Part shown: positions 1 to 13,215 of the stretch, piece by piece
Numbering within the stretch: position 1 is the stretch's first letter
How the letters are laid out: every line of letters begins with the position of its first letter
Source of the DNA: Combretum micranthum
Lineage: Eukaryota; Streptophyta; Magnoliopsida; Myrtales; Combretaceae
Length of the DNA: 64,000 bases
NCBI GenBank assembly: GCA_024138025.1
Contig: JAMXBD010001195.1
Location: 248,001-312,000 of the forward strand
Direction: 5' to 3'
The notes under the pieces: model-generated
What the model was told of the DNA's origin: nothing
The model's database searches: none
What the model saw: only the letters and a program-made list of their open reading frames with translations
Position numbers and translations under genes: made by a program

Positions 1-400
1 GAAATGTCACGCCAATAAGGGTACCTTAATAGTGTCAAATTATTGCTAATCAAATTGATGTCCTTAGTTAGCCATAAGATTTGCATACTAGAACATCAAT
101 GCGAGTCACGATCACTTAATCTACCCTGGAAGCTGAAACTTCTATAAGGGGATGAGCATACTAATAGCTCAATGAAATAATCAAATCATATCCCACATCA
201 AGTAACAATATGCAAGTTTGATTAATAAGCATATGTAATGCAACACTCAATCATATGAAACATTTACAAGTTTGAATAACCAGAATCCAGACAAGGTGTA
301 GATTTATACCCTCTTACTGAGGTTATCAGGAACTAATCCTAAGTTAACTATGCCTAGGAGAGACTAATAACCAAGAAAAAGAAGAAAACATGCATGCTTA
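1..400 (-). repeat. LTR-like fragment (antisense, Gypsy type)
   Basis: From position 5 the plus strand begins TGTCACGCC and continues into a block with 'gggatgagcatac' and 'catatgtaatgcaaca'. The same landmarks recur in the same order from about 14187 (TATCACGCCC, 'ggctcagtgaata', 'catatgtaatgcaaca'). Read on the minus strand, both look like the 3' part of a long Gypsy LTR ending GGCGTGACA. No matching far end or target duplication was found. The right boundary is arbitrary and the copy may extend left of the window. Confidence 0.35.
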
Positions 401-3400
401 TTTAGTCATTTATTATATTGAACAAATTTTTCTCTTTATTTTCTTTAGGATCAAAACCTTAAGGATCTCAAACTAAATTTTAGTTGAGTTCTTACTTGAT
501 TACTTTCTTGAAAAATGAAGTATAAGGTTGTTTACCTTGATTTGAAATAAAAGAAGCATTGGATCCCCCTTGAGTTACAAGTGCCACCACTTCTAGTGGG
601 GAAAAAAGAAAATGATCGAGTTCATAATCTTAAGCTATCTACATAGTAGAGATAATTAGAGGAATTTTCTTACCTTCAAAGTTGATTCCTTGAGTAGGTA
701 ACTACTTAGAAATTTTATTTTTTTTATTACAAATGTTATGCATGTTTTTCCCTTAGAGGTCACTTAGGAAATTATATGAGAAGTAGAGAACATTGTATTT
801 GAGATTGAAAAGAATGGAATGAAAAAGGGATGGGTATCATGATCTTGAAGTTTCACGGGATTTGAAAGGAAAAGAAGAACAGAAAATGAAAGGGATTGAG
901 ATGGTTTAATGTGATGTGATTGTTATCTTTAAGATTTGCTATCATTAGTGAGATTTACTATGGAGTCTAAAGGGCGCTTCTTGTTTTCTCACCCTTGGTG
1001 AAAATGATAGGGTAATTTATAGGTTTAGACAAGCTTAGGTCACTTCATACATCAAAATGCATGGGATTCTTATGGATTTCTTCTATTCTTAGTCAACTTA
1101 GGTAATGACTGCCTTATCTACTTCTTCCCTATGGCATACATGCATGGAATTGAGATTTTTCTTTGTTTCCTTAATTGATATAAGACAAAAACAATAATTG
1201 AGGTGGTTATTTATGAAGAAGAAGACAAATTTATTAGTTGTTTGTAAATTATAATGTTATAGAGCTGAAACTTGGTCTTCAAGTATCCTACAATATTTTA
1301 TTTATTATTTTAAGTTAATATCTTGAATTTTATGTTTACACGATGAATATTTTTTGGATTTATATTTACCCAATTGGGGTTTTTTTTATAAGAATATCCA
1401 GGCACCAAAAGGCTGAATTTAGTGTTTATCATAAAATAAAAATATTTATTTTAGGAAATAACTTATAAGTTATTTATAGTTTAAAATTATTATATATGAT
1501 GTTAATCTTATGAAATTAAGTAAAATTAAGATTTGTACTTACACGATTAAATATTATTAAGATTTAAGGTTATACAATTGAATAATATTAAGATTTAAAC
1601 TTACCTTATCATAGTTTTAGGGCCTTCAAGTTTAAATTAGAATTTATTGATTCTATCCCTAATATCGTCTTTTATTTCATAATTATAATATTGAAACGTT
1701 GATTCTAGTTATTTCTTTAGTTATTGACTTATCATATAATATTATTAAAATTCATTTCACTACTAGTTTTTTATTTCTATAATATTATTTATGATCTATT
1801 AGACTCTATCATTACATGCAACTACTATATTCTCGTATTACTATTTATAATTGTGATTTATAAATTATGAAAATTTCACAGGGTTAAGAGGAAAGACTAA
1901 GCCTTTGCAGTGATTTAAAACTTAAATAAAAAATTCAAAAGGATGAAGGAAAACTTATAAACGAATTAAGAGATTTTGGTTATCAATATGAATATGAAAA
2001 TATTCAAGCTTCCTGATATGATATATGTTGCATATAATTCACATTATATATATTATGGATAGTTGTTATAGATGTTGTTCATAATTTATATTTTATATAA
2101 AATATATGCTATGTATCTATATTTACGTAATCTATATAATTTATAAATGTTACATGTATACTTTTATAGTTTAATATGATGTAAGTTATATAAATATCAA
2201 TAAAATAAAATTTAGCAATTCTCAATTCATTTGAATTAATCTAACAATTAATCTAACTTTGTTAGGAATTTTATCTTTATTAAATCTTTCTTCATAAGGA
2301 AATTCTACTTTACACTTCATTCCATCACAAATGCATACGGGAAAGGTGGAATATATTTCTTTTTCAAACTTTTCATGAAGATATTTTATTGAACTGAGGC
2401 TTGTTATAATTACTCCTTTAGCCTCTTATTATTTGTTATATATATCATATGGATTACTTTTGTTGTATTCTATATACACTATAAATACATGTTATGTATG
2501 TAATATATGCACGTTATGATATATATTTATAAGATAAATGTTATACATAATTTTTATTTTATATATTCTCTGTGAGTTATATAAATGTACTCATATAATA
2601 TATGCAATGATTAATTACAAAAATATGATCCGTGTTTTGGTCAATTTACAACTATATGATACGTGTTAATTTTTTTGACAAATAGGTGACCCGAGTTTCA
2701 TAGAAAAGTATCGTTGTAATTAATTGATATTAGAGGAATATGTGTTATAGTCTTACTAGTAAAAAAATTAATATAATAAAAATATTACTAAATAAATTTA
2801 AATAAAATAAAAGATTAAAAATTATTTAAAAAAAGAAAAATGAAAAAATGTAAAATTAATTTTTATTACCAATCGGGTCACCTATTTGTATAAAAAAAAA
2901 AAGAGGAGTCATGTTTTTGTAATTAATCCTATATACAATTTATAAAAGTCATATATGTAATCTATAGTACAATATAGTATAGATTTAAGTTATATACATA
3001 TCAATAAAATATATGTTATACATAATTCACATTTTATGCATACTCTATAAATTGTATGTACATATAATGTGTAAATATAATTCATATTTTATACATACTC
3101 TATATATTTTACATAATATTATATATAATTTGCATAATATATATCTTATATATAAAATGTATACATATTATAGAACCACGTTACAAATTTTGAATATTTT
3201 TTTAATAAAACATTAATATTTCTTTATTCATTTGAATATTTATAACTTTGGTAAGAACTTTATCTTCACTAAGTCCTTCTCCACGAGGAAGTTCTGCTTC
3301 ATACTTCTTTTTACTACGAGATATATACTTCATATTTTATGTACTCTATAAGTTATATATATATATATATTCAATCTATAATTATTATGTATGTATAATA

Positions 3401-3736
3401 TATAGGTTAATATAATTTTTCATCCATAACAAATATTTTTATAAAACGTGTTAAATAAAATATATATTTTTTATAACACACACATACAGACTTAATGTAT
3501 TCATTTCATATAACAAAATGAATTATAACATATAGATTAAGTATTTACGCTTGTGTGAGCGCACACACACATATAACATATTTTTTTCATATAACAAATG
3601 AATTATAACATATATATATATAACATTAAAAACCATGTATTTATAGGTATATGTATTATATATGTGTTAGTATATTATGTGTATACGCATATACATCTTA
3701 TAAATATCTGTTATATATGTTACGTGATATATGTAT
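401..3736. other. AT-rich intergenic DNA, no gene seen
   Basis: Highly AT-rich with many TA-rich runs (for example around 2030-2180 and 2900-3180). Open frames here are short, rich in I/Y/N/K and look like random AT-rich translation. No gene, RNA gene or clear element boundary was recognised. Confidence 0.7.
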
Positions 3737-3744
3737 AGTTTATG

Positions 3745-4685
3745 TAGGGTGTGCATAGTACGGTTCGGTTTGGTTTGCACCTCGAACCGAACAACACCGG
3801 ATCTTACAGTTTTGTTTTTCTTTTAAATCTGAACCTAATTATACGGTTTTGTTCATATTTTTTTCAAATCGAAAAAAAGGTTCATTACTGTTTGAGCTGT
3901 TTTTATTCATAAAATAAAAAATATATTATATCAAAAAACTTATGTTCTATATTTCTTATCACTAATATGAATATAAACAATAATATTTTAAATTAATCAT
4001 TTACCAAATAAACATGTAAAACTTATACGAACGAAGAGATCTCATCTATTATAAAATTATAATTGTGACTATTCTCATTTTTGTGAATCATCTTGAACTA
4101 TAATGATATACTAAACTTTATCCTATATAAGACATAAAATTTATTTCGTTATATGCTTCTAACTAACATATTACCATTTATATAATTAATAAGTAATTAA
4201 ATAATAAAAGTAGAGTGATTGTAAGGAAAATGAAAAAAAATGCAAGAATTATAATAGTAGAGGCTAAAATATAAAATTTATCATATTTATAAACAACTTA
4301 ACAATTAGTATGTATTATGACAAATCTAATTTTATTCTAATGAATAAAACATATTTAAGTAACAAATTTTAAACACAATTAATTTTTTTTGGACATAAAG
4401 AATTAATTGTTTTTAAAATTTATGACTTAGATGTGTATAACTAATGAAATAATTAAGAGTAAAAATAATGTGTTTATTTTTTTTTAATATATAAAACGGT
4501 TTGGTTCGAACCATACGGTTCTATTTATGGTCCCGAACAGAACCGCGAACCGTTTGCTCTTCACATAACCAAATAACGAACCGAATCATTTCAAAAAAGA
4601 ATCAAAATTTTAGTTCGGTTTGATTCGATTTGGTTTGGTTCGGTTTACGGTTTACGGTTCAATTGGTTTTTTTTTCCACAACCCT
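3745..4685. mobile_element. hAT-like non-autonomous element with 8-bp TSD
   Basis: An 8-bp direct repeat AGTTTATG flanks the element at 3737-3744 and 4686-4693. The left end starts TAGGGTGTGC and the right end reads ACAACCCT, an imperfect short terminal inverted repeat. Both subterminal regions carry GGTTCGG/CCGAACC blocks in inverted orientation (3768-3796 and 4497-4660), typical of small plant hAT-like elements. The 941-bp interior is AT-rich with no transposase frame, so the copy is non-autonomous. The TSD could also be read as 7 bp with a fuller CCCTA end. Confidence 0.75.
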
Positions 4686-4693
4686 AGTTTATG

Positions 4694-5554
4694 ATATATT
4701 TATCTATGTTATATTTGATTAATTATTTATGCATACTATGTAAGTCATATATGTGTATTCTATATAATTTACACCCCTTATTAATATTCTATATAACATA
4801 TTTTGATATAAATATTTATACAATATATAAATTGTGTATTTATAACCTATAAATTTTATATTCATGCGTATTATATATACACGTATTTTTTTATAGATAT
4901 TTAGTTTACACATTAAATGATCCTTATATGTTGCGTATATAACATATATATTTCAAATTTATAAATAATTATATCATGATAAGTACACAATGTATAATAT
5001 TATATTTATGTGATTGTTTTTTAGTGCTTAATGTGCAGTATATACTTGATAATATGACAATAAAAGTTATAAAAAGAAAACAATGAATAAGATTTAAATT
5101 TGAGCAAAAAAGAAAATAGTATATAATTAAGGGATAAATAGATGATGGAGGTTTGATTTAGTTACTTGGATTTTGAGAATATATAATGGAGGATTGATTT
5201 TTTTTTTTTTAATTAGATTGTGAAAATAGATGTGTCATAATATTAGAAGGGCATGTTAAAGAATTTTGGGAAATGGTAACTTTGAAGGATCCTCATATTT
5301 TCAATTTAGTGGTAGAACTATAAACAAATGGTTTTGAGATTTCATACACCCACACACAAAATATATATAATTTGTTGATATTTTGTCTTTCTAATTTTTA
5401 AATGAGTTTATGTATTCTCTATTTAAGTTTTTTGGGGAAGCTACCACAATTTTTGAAATAAGAGAAAAAGTTTTCTTTTCACCTTTGTTGAATTAATGCT
5501 CTTTGTAAAACTTAATTGAGTAGCATAGAAGGGTATATGACTAGTATATAAAGC
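4694..5554. other. Intergenic, no feature recognised
   Basis: AT-rich sequence between the hAT-like element and the putative long LTR. No coding similarity, RNA gene or repeat boundary was seen. Confidence 0.6.
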
Positions 5555-8500
5555 ATACATGAAATACCCCAAACCTTCACATATATTAGAAATTGAGTTT
5601 AGATAAATTTGAATGAATTAAATTAATCATAGGATATAAAATAGACAAGTTGACAAAGTTAGACTAGTAATTAATTAAATGGAATTTGAGATTTTTATTC
5701 CAAATCTCCTAAACATGTTTCTAAATTGTTTAGAGGATTCCAAAACTCTTGATTCATAGCCTAAACACTAATTCCTAAATCTCAATAAAATTTGAGTTCA
5801 TTTACTTGTATAAAAATATTAGTTCTTAAACCCGAACTCAAATTAAATATCTTTTATCGAAAATAAATTCCTAAATCAAGTTCTCATTTTGAGTTCTTAA
5901 TTTCTAATCTATTAGTTCAGAAACCATCTTTTAAATGCTTCTAGAACTATATATATTGATCTGATAGTTCTAAACCTATACCTAAATTCTAAAATATCCT
6001 ACGTTTTATAATTATCCTTTTCTTTTTTTTTTTATTTCTTCCTCTGCCTCTCTCTCTTCTTCTTATTTCTTCCGTTCCTTTCTTTCTTTGATCTCTCCTT
6101 CTCAATCTCAAATCCTACACAAGATCAAGAAGAGAAATTAAAGCTAAGGAAGAAGATAGGAAAGAGCAATTAAAGGTAGAATTGTGGAAAGAAGTTCTTT
6201 TATGCATGTGTCTCAAAAGCTAAGTTTTCTATCTTGAGTTAAATTTGTTTTAATTGTTATTTACAAGCTTATAATTGATATATAGATGTTAGAAATGGGT
6301 TGAGAGTGTTGTTTATTTATGTATTTATTGATATATGCTTGTTGGATGGTTGGTATGTGAAGAAAGAAGAGGATTAATAGTGGAAGTTGGGATTTGATGA
6401 AGTTTGGATTTGTTTGATGTTGTTGCATAAAGTTTGAAGTGTTAGAAGTTGTTATAAGTGTTTAATTGATGCTAGAATTGATATAGGAAGCTTAGTAGAT
6501 GATTTGAAGAAGTTTTGATAAGAGTAAAGTGTAAAAAACATGTTTTCGCAAAGTTGTTCTATCTTCAACGCTGTCTTTTAGAGATTTTACGCCGCCGGCG
6601 TTGAGCCTGGTGTTGAAGTGATCAGAATATCATTTTCTTAACGCTGTCTCCTATGCTGCCGATGTTGAATCTCTACACTGCCGGCGTTGAGATTTACACT
6701 GCCGGTATAGAAGTGCCGGTGTTCGTTTTATAACATTGCCATGTTTCGTAGCTTGATAATATTTTGGCCATAACGTTTTCATACAACCTCTGATTGAGAT
6801 GATTCAAGTTGCTATAGAAAGCTTAAAAAGAGATCTATAACTTTTATGTTTTGAGTTTTTACAAATTCGAAATGTATCAATGCTTAAATTTTGGTTTTTT
6901 CCAGATATTATGTTTTCCTAAACAAAGTCAAAACTTGTTTTTGCTTTGTAAATGTTTATTATTAAGTGTAAACGAATCTTTTTGAGCTAAAATGAGATAG
7001 ATTAAGGATATTTGATGTGTAATGATGATTGAATGATATAATGAAGCATGATTTAAGTATATTCGTTGATTCAACAAATAATTGAATTTCCATGAGTATT
7101 AAACTAAAAATAGTTATGTTGTATATATAATTTCCATTGCTTGATTTATGATATTGTGATCACTTAGTGAAACTAAATGATCTTGGTAGGTATATAAATA
7201 ATGAGTTATGTATTTACATGAATTTTATTTGAATTTCCTTGATGTTAAGTTTAAGATTTAGTATGTTTTAAGTTGTGTTTTTCTTCAATTGTTTTTCTTG
7301 GTTTATTATTTATTATTATGATTAGATATTGAACTTAAATGAACTTAGCTAACAAACTTAAGTTCAACTTGATTAAATAGACTTGAATGAGTTAAGATGA
7401 ATTAGATTGAGTTAGTTTAACCATCTTTGACTTAGTATTTGAATTAAATGATTAAGGTTAATTAATTTAGCTAAGTTTAAGTTAATATGAGCTTAAGTTG
7501 ACATAGATCCTACATGTATAATGAATTAGTAATGGATCCAAGTTCAACTTGACTAAATGAGCTTGAATTAGCTAAAAGGAATTAGATTACTTAAGTTTAA
7601 TCAACTTGAACTAGTTTGAGATTAAATGATTAATTCTAAACAATTTGGCTAAGGTTAAGCTAAAATGGGTTAATAGCTAATAAGAGACTTAGATGAATGT
7701 GTTATGATGATCTTTGAATAACATGAGCAATAAGTTGTTCCAAATGTTTATTTGCTTTGAATATGAATGCTTTTATGTATGAATGCTTCTATGTATGAAT
7801 GCTTCATATATGTTATGTTTTGTGATAAGAAACTATAATTAAAGTGAAAAGAATTACTTTGATAGGCAAAGGAAAACTGTCCATATTTTAGCGGGGCGAT
7901 ATTTGCAGCCATAGCAAGGTTCCACATTACTGTCTGATCAAATAGGGTTAATAAAAGTTTGAGAAAGTGGATGATTAGTTTAGTTTAGTTTCTTATACGA
8001 GTTCTTTCCTTAACAGAAGTAGATATCTGATTTATTTTCTGGATTATCTTCTAAAATTCCTTCCGAGGCTATGTTTAGATTTCATATTTAAGGTACGCAG
8101 TAACTTGCGTGTTGGATGTTAGGATAGGCATCTAAAATAGATTAAGAACTTAAACACGGCTTAATAATTGATGAGTGTTGGTTGTTGTGATGCAATGGCA
8201 CCGTAGTTTAGGCACTTAGCCCAATCCTTTGTCATGATATAATGACTCAAATCCATGATGCAATGGTGGTTTCTTTTATTGGTTAAGTGGGTAGCTAATA
8301 GGGTTAATTGTATCGGTATATTCTCTACTTAGGCTCAGGAGGAAGTAATATGTTTTATTTCATGGGTATGGGATCGTTGAACTAATTGATGTTATAGATC
8401 AGGAAAAGTAGAGCATATAAAGGAGTGTGAACCCTAGATGACGCTATTAATATTCTTTATCGATTAGATATAGGAGATATAGATATCCGGTCTATCTATA

Positions 8501-8732
8501 TCAACCCCTGAGCAGCTGCTGTTACTCAGGACTCCCAGATTCCCATTGGCTTGTTTCGGAGTGTGAGTGCTCCATTGTTGATTTGTTTATTTTAATGGAA
8601 AGATAATAACTTATGGATTGATGCATTGCATTTAGTTAAGCTCGCGTGCCACTCCGTGTGTGATTATGTTACTGTGTACTGGGCTTCGGCTCATTCTTGT
8701 TGTTGTTATTTTTTTTACAAGTTTTGTTGTTG

Positions 8733-8850
8733 ATAAAGATGATATTGATGAAGTTGATGATGATGAGTTCTTGTTAATGTTGTTGATGTTGGTGATGATG
8801 GATGATGAGATGATGATATGATGATGCTGTTGCTGATGATGATGTTGTCT
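8733..8850. repeat. GAT/GTT-rich simple sequence tract
   Basis: Imperfect runs of GAT and GTT triplets such as repeated 'gatgatgatg' inside the putative long LTR. No reading frame of note spans it. Confidence 0.7.
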
Positions 8851-9265
8851 TGGGTTTTTTAGTGCTTCCGTTGACTCAGGAAGGATTATAGATGAGTGAT
8901 GTGAGTTAGGAGCGTTGAGTAGTTTTATTGTTTTGTTTCTTTTTTTGTTTGTTTTATAGAGATTGTATTTATTTTATAAATTTGTATTTTCATTTAAGGG
9001 TTTGTTAGTGCCCATGTTTTGTAAATAAGCTTTTGTAAAGATTTGTTTAAGTGAAAGTTTTTCCACTTGAGAGAGTGGAAGTTTTAAAATGTCTTTATTT
9101 CGAAATTGTTTTATAAAATTTATTTCTATTGCTAAATCCAGTTGTTGCCAGAATCTAACTAGACGATTTCATAACTTAAAATTGAGTAGCAATGTTCAAC
9201 ATAAACAACTTCTTTTAAGACAACCTTACATATAATTCGTGAGAGTTATACGTGGTTGGGGACTT

Positions 9266-9295
9266 AGTATGCTTAATTTGAGAATTAAGCATACT
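9266..9295. repeat. 13-bp perfect hairpin near LTR end
   Basis: The arm AGTATGCTTAATT (9266-9278) is exactly complementary to AATTAAGCATACT (9283-9295) with a 4-base loop. It sits 11 bp from the proposed 3' end of the solo LTR. Confidence 0.85.
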
Positions 9296-9311
9296 GGGTC
9301 TTTACAATACG

Positions 9312-10095
9312 TCTATCTAGTAGTCTCCCCAACCTCAAAAACGGAACATCAACATTCATTTCATCAATATCTTTAATTAGTAACATGACTTTGAAGCAAA
9401 TTACCATGAATAATCATTTAATGTAATGGTCTTCCAATACTTCATTTCAATTTATTACTTCCATATGTTATTAATACATTGCTAAAGTGGCATGGGTGGC
9501 CAATTGGCCCATTTTGTAGCTTGTCGTATCTTTCTTTAACATGCTAAATGACTAAATCTTTCAAGCCGTCATTAATCTTTCATGGAGTGTGTAGTAGTAC
9601 TTTTCTACTTTATCATGTACTTTTATTTACCTTAGCATCCCTGTACAAACAAGTGGTCCTTCCTTCAAGCAAATTTTGGAATTTCCTAATATTCTTAGGA
9701 TATTTTTTTCTATGATTGTTAAACTGAATTTTAGTTGAGATCTCTATTATTTTATCAGGAAATTAGTTTTCAATTGTGGTCCATTTTTAGTAAAAGATCG
9801 ACCCATATCTTCAGCAACAACATTGCAAGAAAATCTTACGAACACGTTCTATACACATCCAATGAAATTTGTGATGGGTAGAGACCTACATATAGGATAT
9901 GATACTCTCTGATTTGGGTCACTAAGCCTACTCCTCTTTTAGAAAAATTACACCATCGATTTATGAGTGAGAGTGAGGGTATAGAAAAGCCAAAATAGAA
10001 AAATAAAACTCCATAACGTGTAAGCTTTCAACGTGAACAATTTACAATTGCAAGGGTTGGAGATATTATTCTTGATCCGTTATGCTTCCGCTATT
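9312..10095. other. Intergenic, no feature recognised
   Basis: Moderately AT-rich spacer between the putative LTR and the DUF4220 relic. No coding or repeat signal was recognised. Confidence 0.6.
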
Positions 10096-10113
10096 TGATC
10101 CAAATATGTGTAT

Positions 10114-11235
10114 TTAGATTTTTAAAACATGTTTAGATCGATTTTTGAATTTACAACAAATGCTTAGAAGATTAAGCCGACTTACGAAATTTGACCATCT
10201 AGATTGTTTACAAATTAATTGAAGAGAAGTAACAACTCTAATAAAAGAAGGACATTTGTCATTAATGCTTAACCATGCATCAATCCAGTCTAAAGACGAA
10301 CACATCATATGGAATATATTTCTAAAAGAGTCACTTCTACCAATAATAGACAACCAACCAAAAGGTCATCTTTCTTATAACGAGGCTTGTCAATAATGGA
10401 GAAATTTGCCATCATAGAGCATGTGATGGAAAATGTGACCAACCAACAACTAAAATCCCATTTAGAGTACAATATTATGTCCTTGGTATATAATATGTCA
10501 CAGATGAAGCCAAATCTAGCTTCTATTATTTTAAAAGCATTCTTACAAGAAATATTTTAAAACACTCCTTGACTAGCACCTTTATCTTTGATAATAAGGA
10601 TTATATTAACAAAGAAATGCTTAAATATTTAGATGAAGTTATAAGCTTTAATAACTTCAGTCACATTCTTGATGGAAGAATTGACTTTAGTGGTATAATT
10701 AGCCTTGATTTGAACATTTACTATCTCATTTGTTGTCACATCATATCCATCTACCTTCTTCAAGTTATATTCATCCATATATCTTGAGTAGTTTAGATTT
10801 GGATCTGGAAATGCAACCATGGAGTCCTTTTGTTTTTCATTACTTGCCAACTAAAGGACCTAAGTCCTCTTCCCATATATAATTAACCTTGTGATAGTCA
10901 TCAAGAAAGATGAGAAAGAGAGATAAGGAACGAACCATGCCATAAGGTAGAAATAAGCTGTTATTCTTGTATAGACAATAACTCACAACAAATACCTTAA
11001 CCACAGTTCATAATTTTCCAAGGCATAAGTAGTAATATTACTTAGTCCTTTTAAAATTAATGGAAGACATGGTGCCCAAAGTACTTTGAGCCCACACTTC
11101 TTATCCAGGTTGCTAGATTCCTCATTGACATCTCCAATGTTACCAAAATGGCAAGTGCTATAGTAGTTAGGAAATTTACACGTAAATATGCAAACCAAGT
11201 GACTATTTGAGTCAAGAGATGGCGTTTAAATTTTT
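10114..11235 (-). pseudogene. DUF4220/DUF594-family pseudogene
   Basis: Minus-strand frames give, in order, blocks typical of plant DUF4220/DUF594 membrane proteins: an LWAP...ITTYALEN.ELWLR segment (10985-11100), a DSM...PDP...NYSRYMDEY...GYDV block (10730-10830), a segment like 'IFKHFFVNIILIIKDK' (about 10580-10625), 'CKNAFKIIEARFGFICD' (10501-10545), 'DILYTKDIILYSKW' (10455-10500) and 'WSNFVSRLNLLSICCK' (10140-10195). The family's function is poorly known. The order is right for the family, but the blocks fall in different frames and are interrupted by stops, for example between 10629 and 10600 and near 10560. No intact start or end was found. It is a dead gene or fragment; the family call is strong, and any function is lost. 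Confidence 0.8.
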
Positions 11236-11239
11236 GTCG

Positions 11240-13210
11240 ACTTCCTACAAGGATGAGTATAGTTTGCTCCCTACTCGTTTCAGGGGTTTCTTAGTCTTGA
11301 ACTAATCAACTGCACCTACTGCCTTCCTAAAAAAAGATATGCTTCTTGCAAAATGTCCACCTTTTTTTTTTTAGGTCTATTCCTTGATAAGCATTTTTAT
11401 GAATTTTTTTACAACATTTATTATGCATGAAACTTTAGAATTGCCATATATAGTTGTAGTAATTTCAAGAGATTGTAAATACTAGTAGCATTTGAGCATT
11501 AAATGATGGTGGAAAATAAGTTAGTAGCTAGCCTAAAATGTTGATGATGAATTGGCGTGAAAAAATATAAAAGAAAAATGAGGAAAATGATTTTCATATT
11601 TTTGAAAATATAAATAATTTACTCATGATGGGTAGCCAGCACAATTGGTTGCTACCTTTACCTCTCAACATCACTTGTAAAAAAAAAAAAATAAGGCCGT
11701 TAGTAAGCATATCCCATTAAGATTAACACATAATAATTAGCAATATTTAACAAAATTTAAAAATAATTATGGAGAAATTGTCTACAAAACAATCATAGCC
11801 TTAACTCAAAATAATATACATAAAGCATGTTTTTCAAGGCCAATGTACTAATAAAACAAAACTTCTCTTCCAAATTAAATAGAATAGTAGCTTACCTATT
11901 ACTATCTATCATATAAAGCATACTCTAATTTCTAATAATTGCTACCTCAATATTTGTGTACTCAAGCATACATTGAAAGAATAAAGTGATTAGGAAAATA
12001 AGTAGTAAACATTCAATCACCTATCTTTTGAAGATAGTTACTTTTGCTTAAGAACTAAACAGATATATATGTACTTGAGGATGCTTATACAAGACATTCA
12101 GTCACTTGACATTGGAAGCTCACAAATATAATCACATGCAACAAATAACAACTACCTAATTTTTGCTTTTTTTTTTTTTTTATTGACTTTTCAAGACATG
12201 AAGACATCAACCACAACATTATGTGGTATGAATTTGAATTCCATGTCTTCTTAGCTGGAATTAAAAAAAAAGGAAAAAAAAGAGTAACTAATTCATTATC
12301 ATATTGAAGTCCTTCCTAGTGCAAGTCTAAGTCAATTTAAAAGTTTTTTGATTTTTTTAGAAACTAATTCAATTTAAAAGTTGTTATACATCCTTTTCAT
12401 ATTAAAAGATTGAATTTTTTCTTTCTTTCTTTCTTTATTTATTTATTTATTTTTTTTTTTTTTGTGGTGGGGGGGGAGGAGGGAAGGTCGCGGGTGGGTG
12501 TGGGGTGCGGGTGCATAATTAAGAAAAATCACTTTTACCCAACTCACTCTACCTTCGATCCTAATCTTTGCCACATAAACCCTCTCTCCACTTAATGACT
12601 TGTATTTTATCCCTAGACTCCAATAGTAGACATTTACATAACAATCCCAATATGCATACCGCCCAATGTCTTATGAACACAAGTCTTATTCTTGTTAATG
12701 CTAAACACATTTCAAGTTTTATGGCAATAAAGTCATTATAAAGGAGAAAATAAATGATCTATCAATTTATAGCTACTTCTGAATGAAACTCTCATTGATT
12801 TTTTAACAAATAAAAGGATAAATATCAACTTTGGCATTTCAACTTTGTGCAAATATTTAATTTGATAAATAAATTTTAAAGTAGTTAATTTAACACATAA
12901 TCAAATATTTTTATGATTATTTTCACTACATTCTTAACACTGTTTATAGGCTTGGAAGAGACAATATATCATTAGATTTTTACTATTTCTTTTAACACCA
13001 TATAGTATTAATATGTTGCTTTTTCCACATTAGGAAATAGAGCAAATAGTGGTAGCGAGGTAGTAAAAATAGTTATGAAGATTAACACCTTTTTTCAAGA
13101 GTTGTGCATCTTGTCAGTACCATATCTATATTCTATATGGGAGATAAATACCAATTAAGTTAATTGCACTTGATAACCTTTACCAAAAGGCTTAAGGTTT
13201 CATCATATGC
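11240..13210. other. Intergenic, low-complexity tracts, no gene
   Basis: Mostly AT-rich DNA with a T-rich run near 12171, a TTTC/TTTA microsatellite at 12419-12464 and a G-rich run at 12465-12490. An open frame over the microsatellite is an artefact of the repeat. No coding similarity was seen. Confidence 0.65.
12415..12490. repeat. TTTC/TTTA microsatellite plus G-rich run
   Basis: Tandem TTTC units pass into TTTA units, then a T run, then GGTGGGGGGGGAGGAGGG. Simple-sequence DNA. Confidence 0.85.
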
Positions 13211-13215
13211 CAATG

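Larger units (their letters stand above)
5560..9306 (+). repeat. Probable solo LTR, long Gypsy (Tekay/Del-like)
   Basis: The block opens TGAAATACCCC and closes GTCTTTACA. It is flanked by ATACA (5555-5559) and ATACG (9307-9311), a 5-bp duplication with one mismatch. It has features seen in long chromovirus LTRs: a CT-rich leader near 6040-6100, GCCGGCG-containing repeats at 6580-6730, a 'gggcttcggctcattcttgttgttgtt' type tract (first part at 8680-8700), a GAT-rich tract, and a terminal hairpin at 9266-9295. A hairpin also lies near the end of the LTR-like fragment at 14187. No gag or pol was found inside. Boundaries rest on weak terminal evidence. Confidence 0.42.

Noticed and set aside
3013..3216. 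67-codon frame rich in Y, I and L
   Set aside because: Typical chance frame in TA-rich DNA with no homology features.
4497..4520. GGTTCGAACC resembling a tRNA T-arm
   Set aside because: It is part of the subterminal repeats of the hAT-like element; no cloverleaf could be formed around it.
12410..12595. 61-codon frame rich in F, L and G
   Set aside because: Produced by a TTTC/TTTA repeat and a G run.
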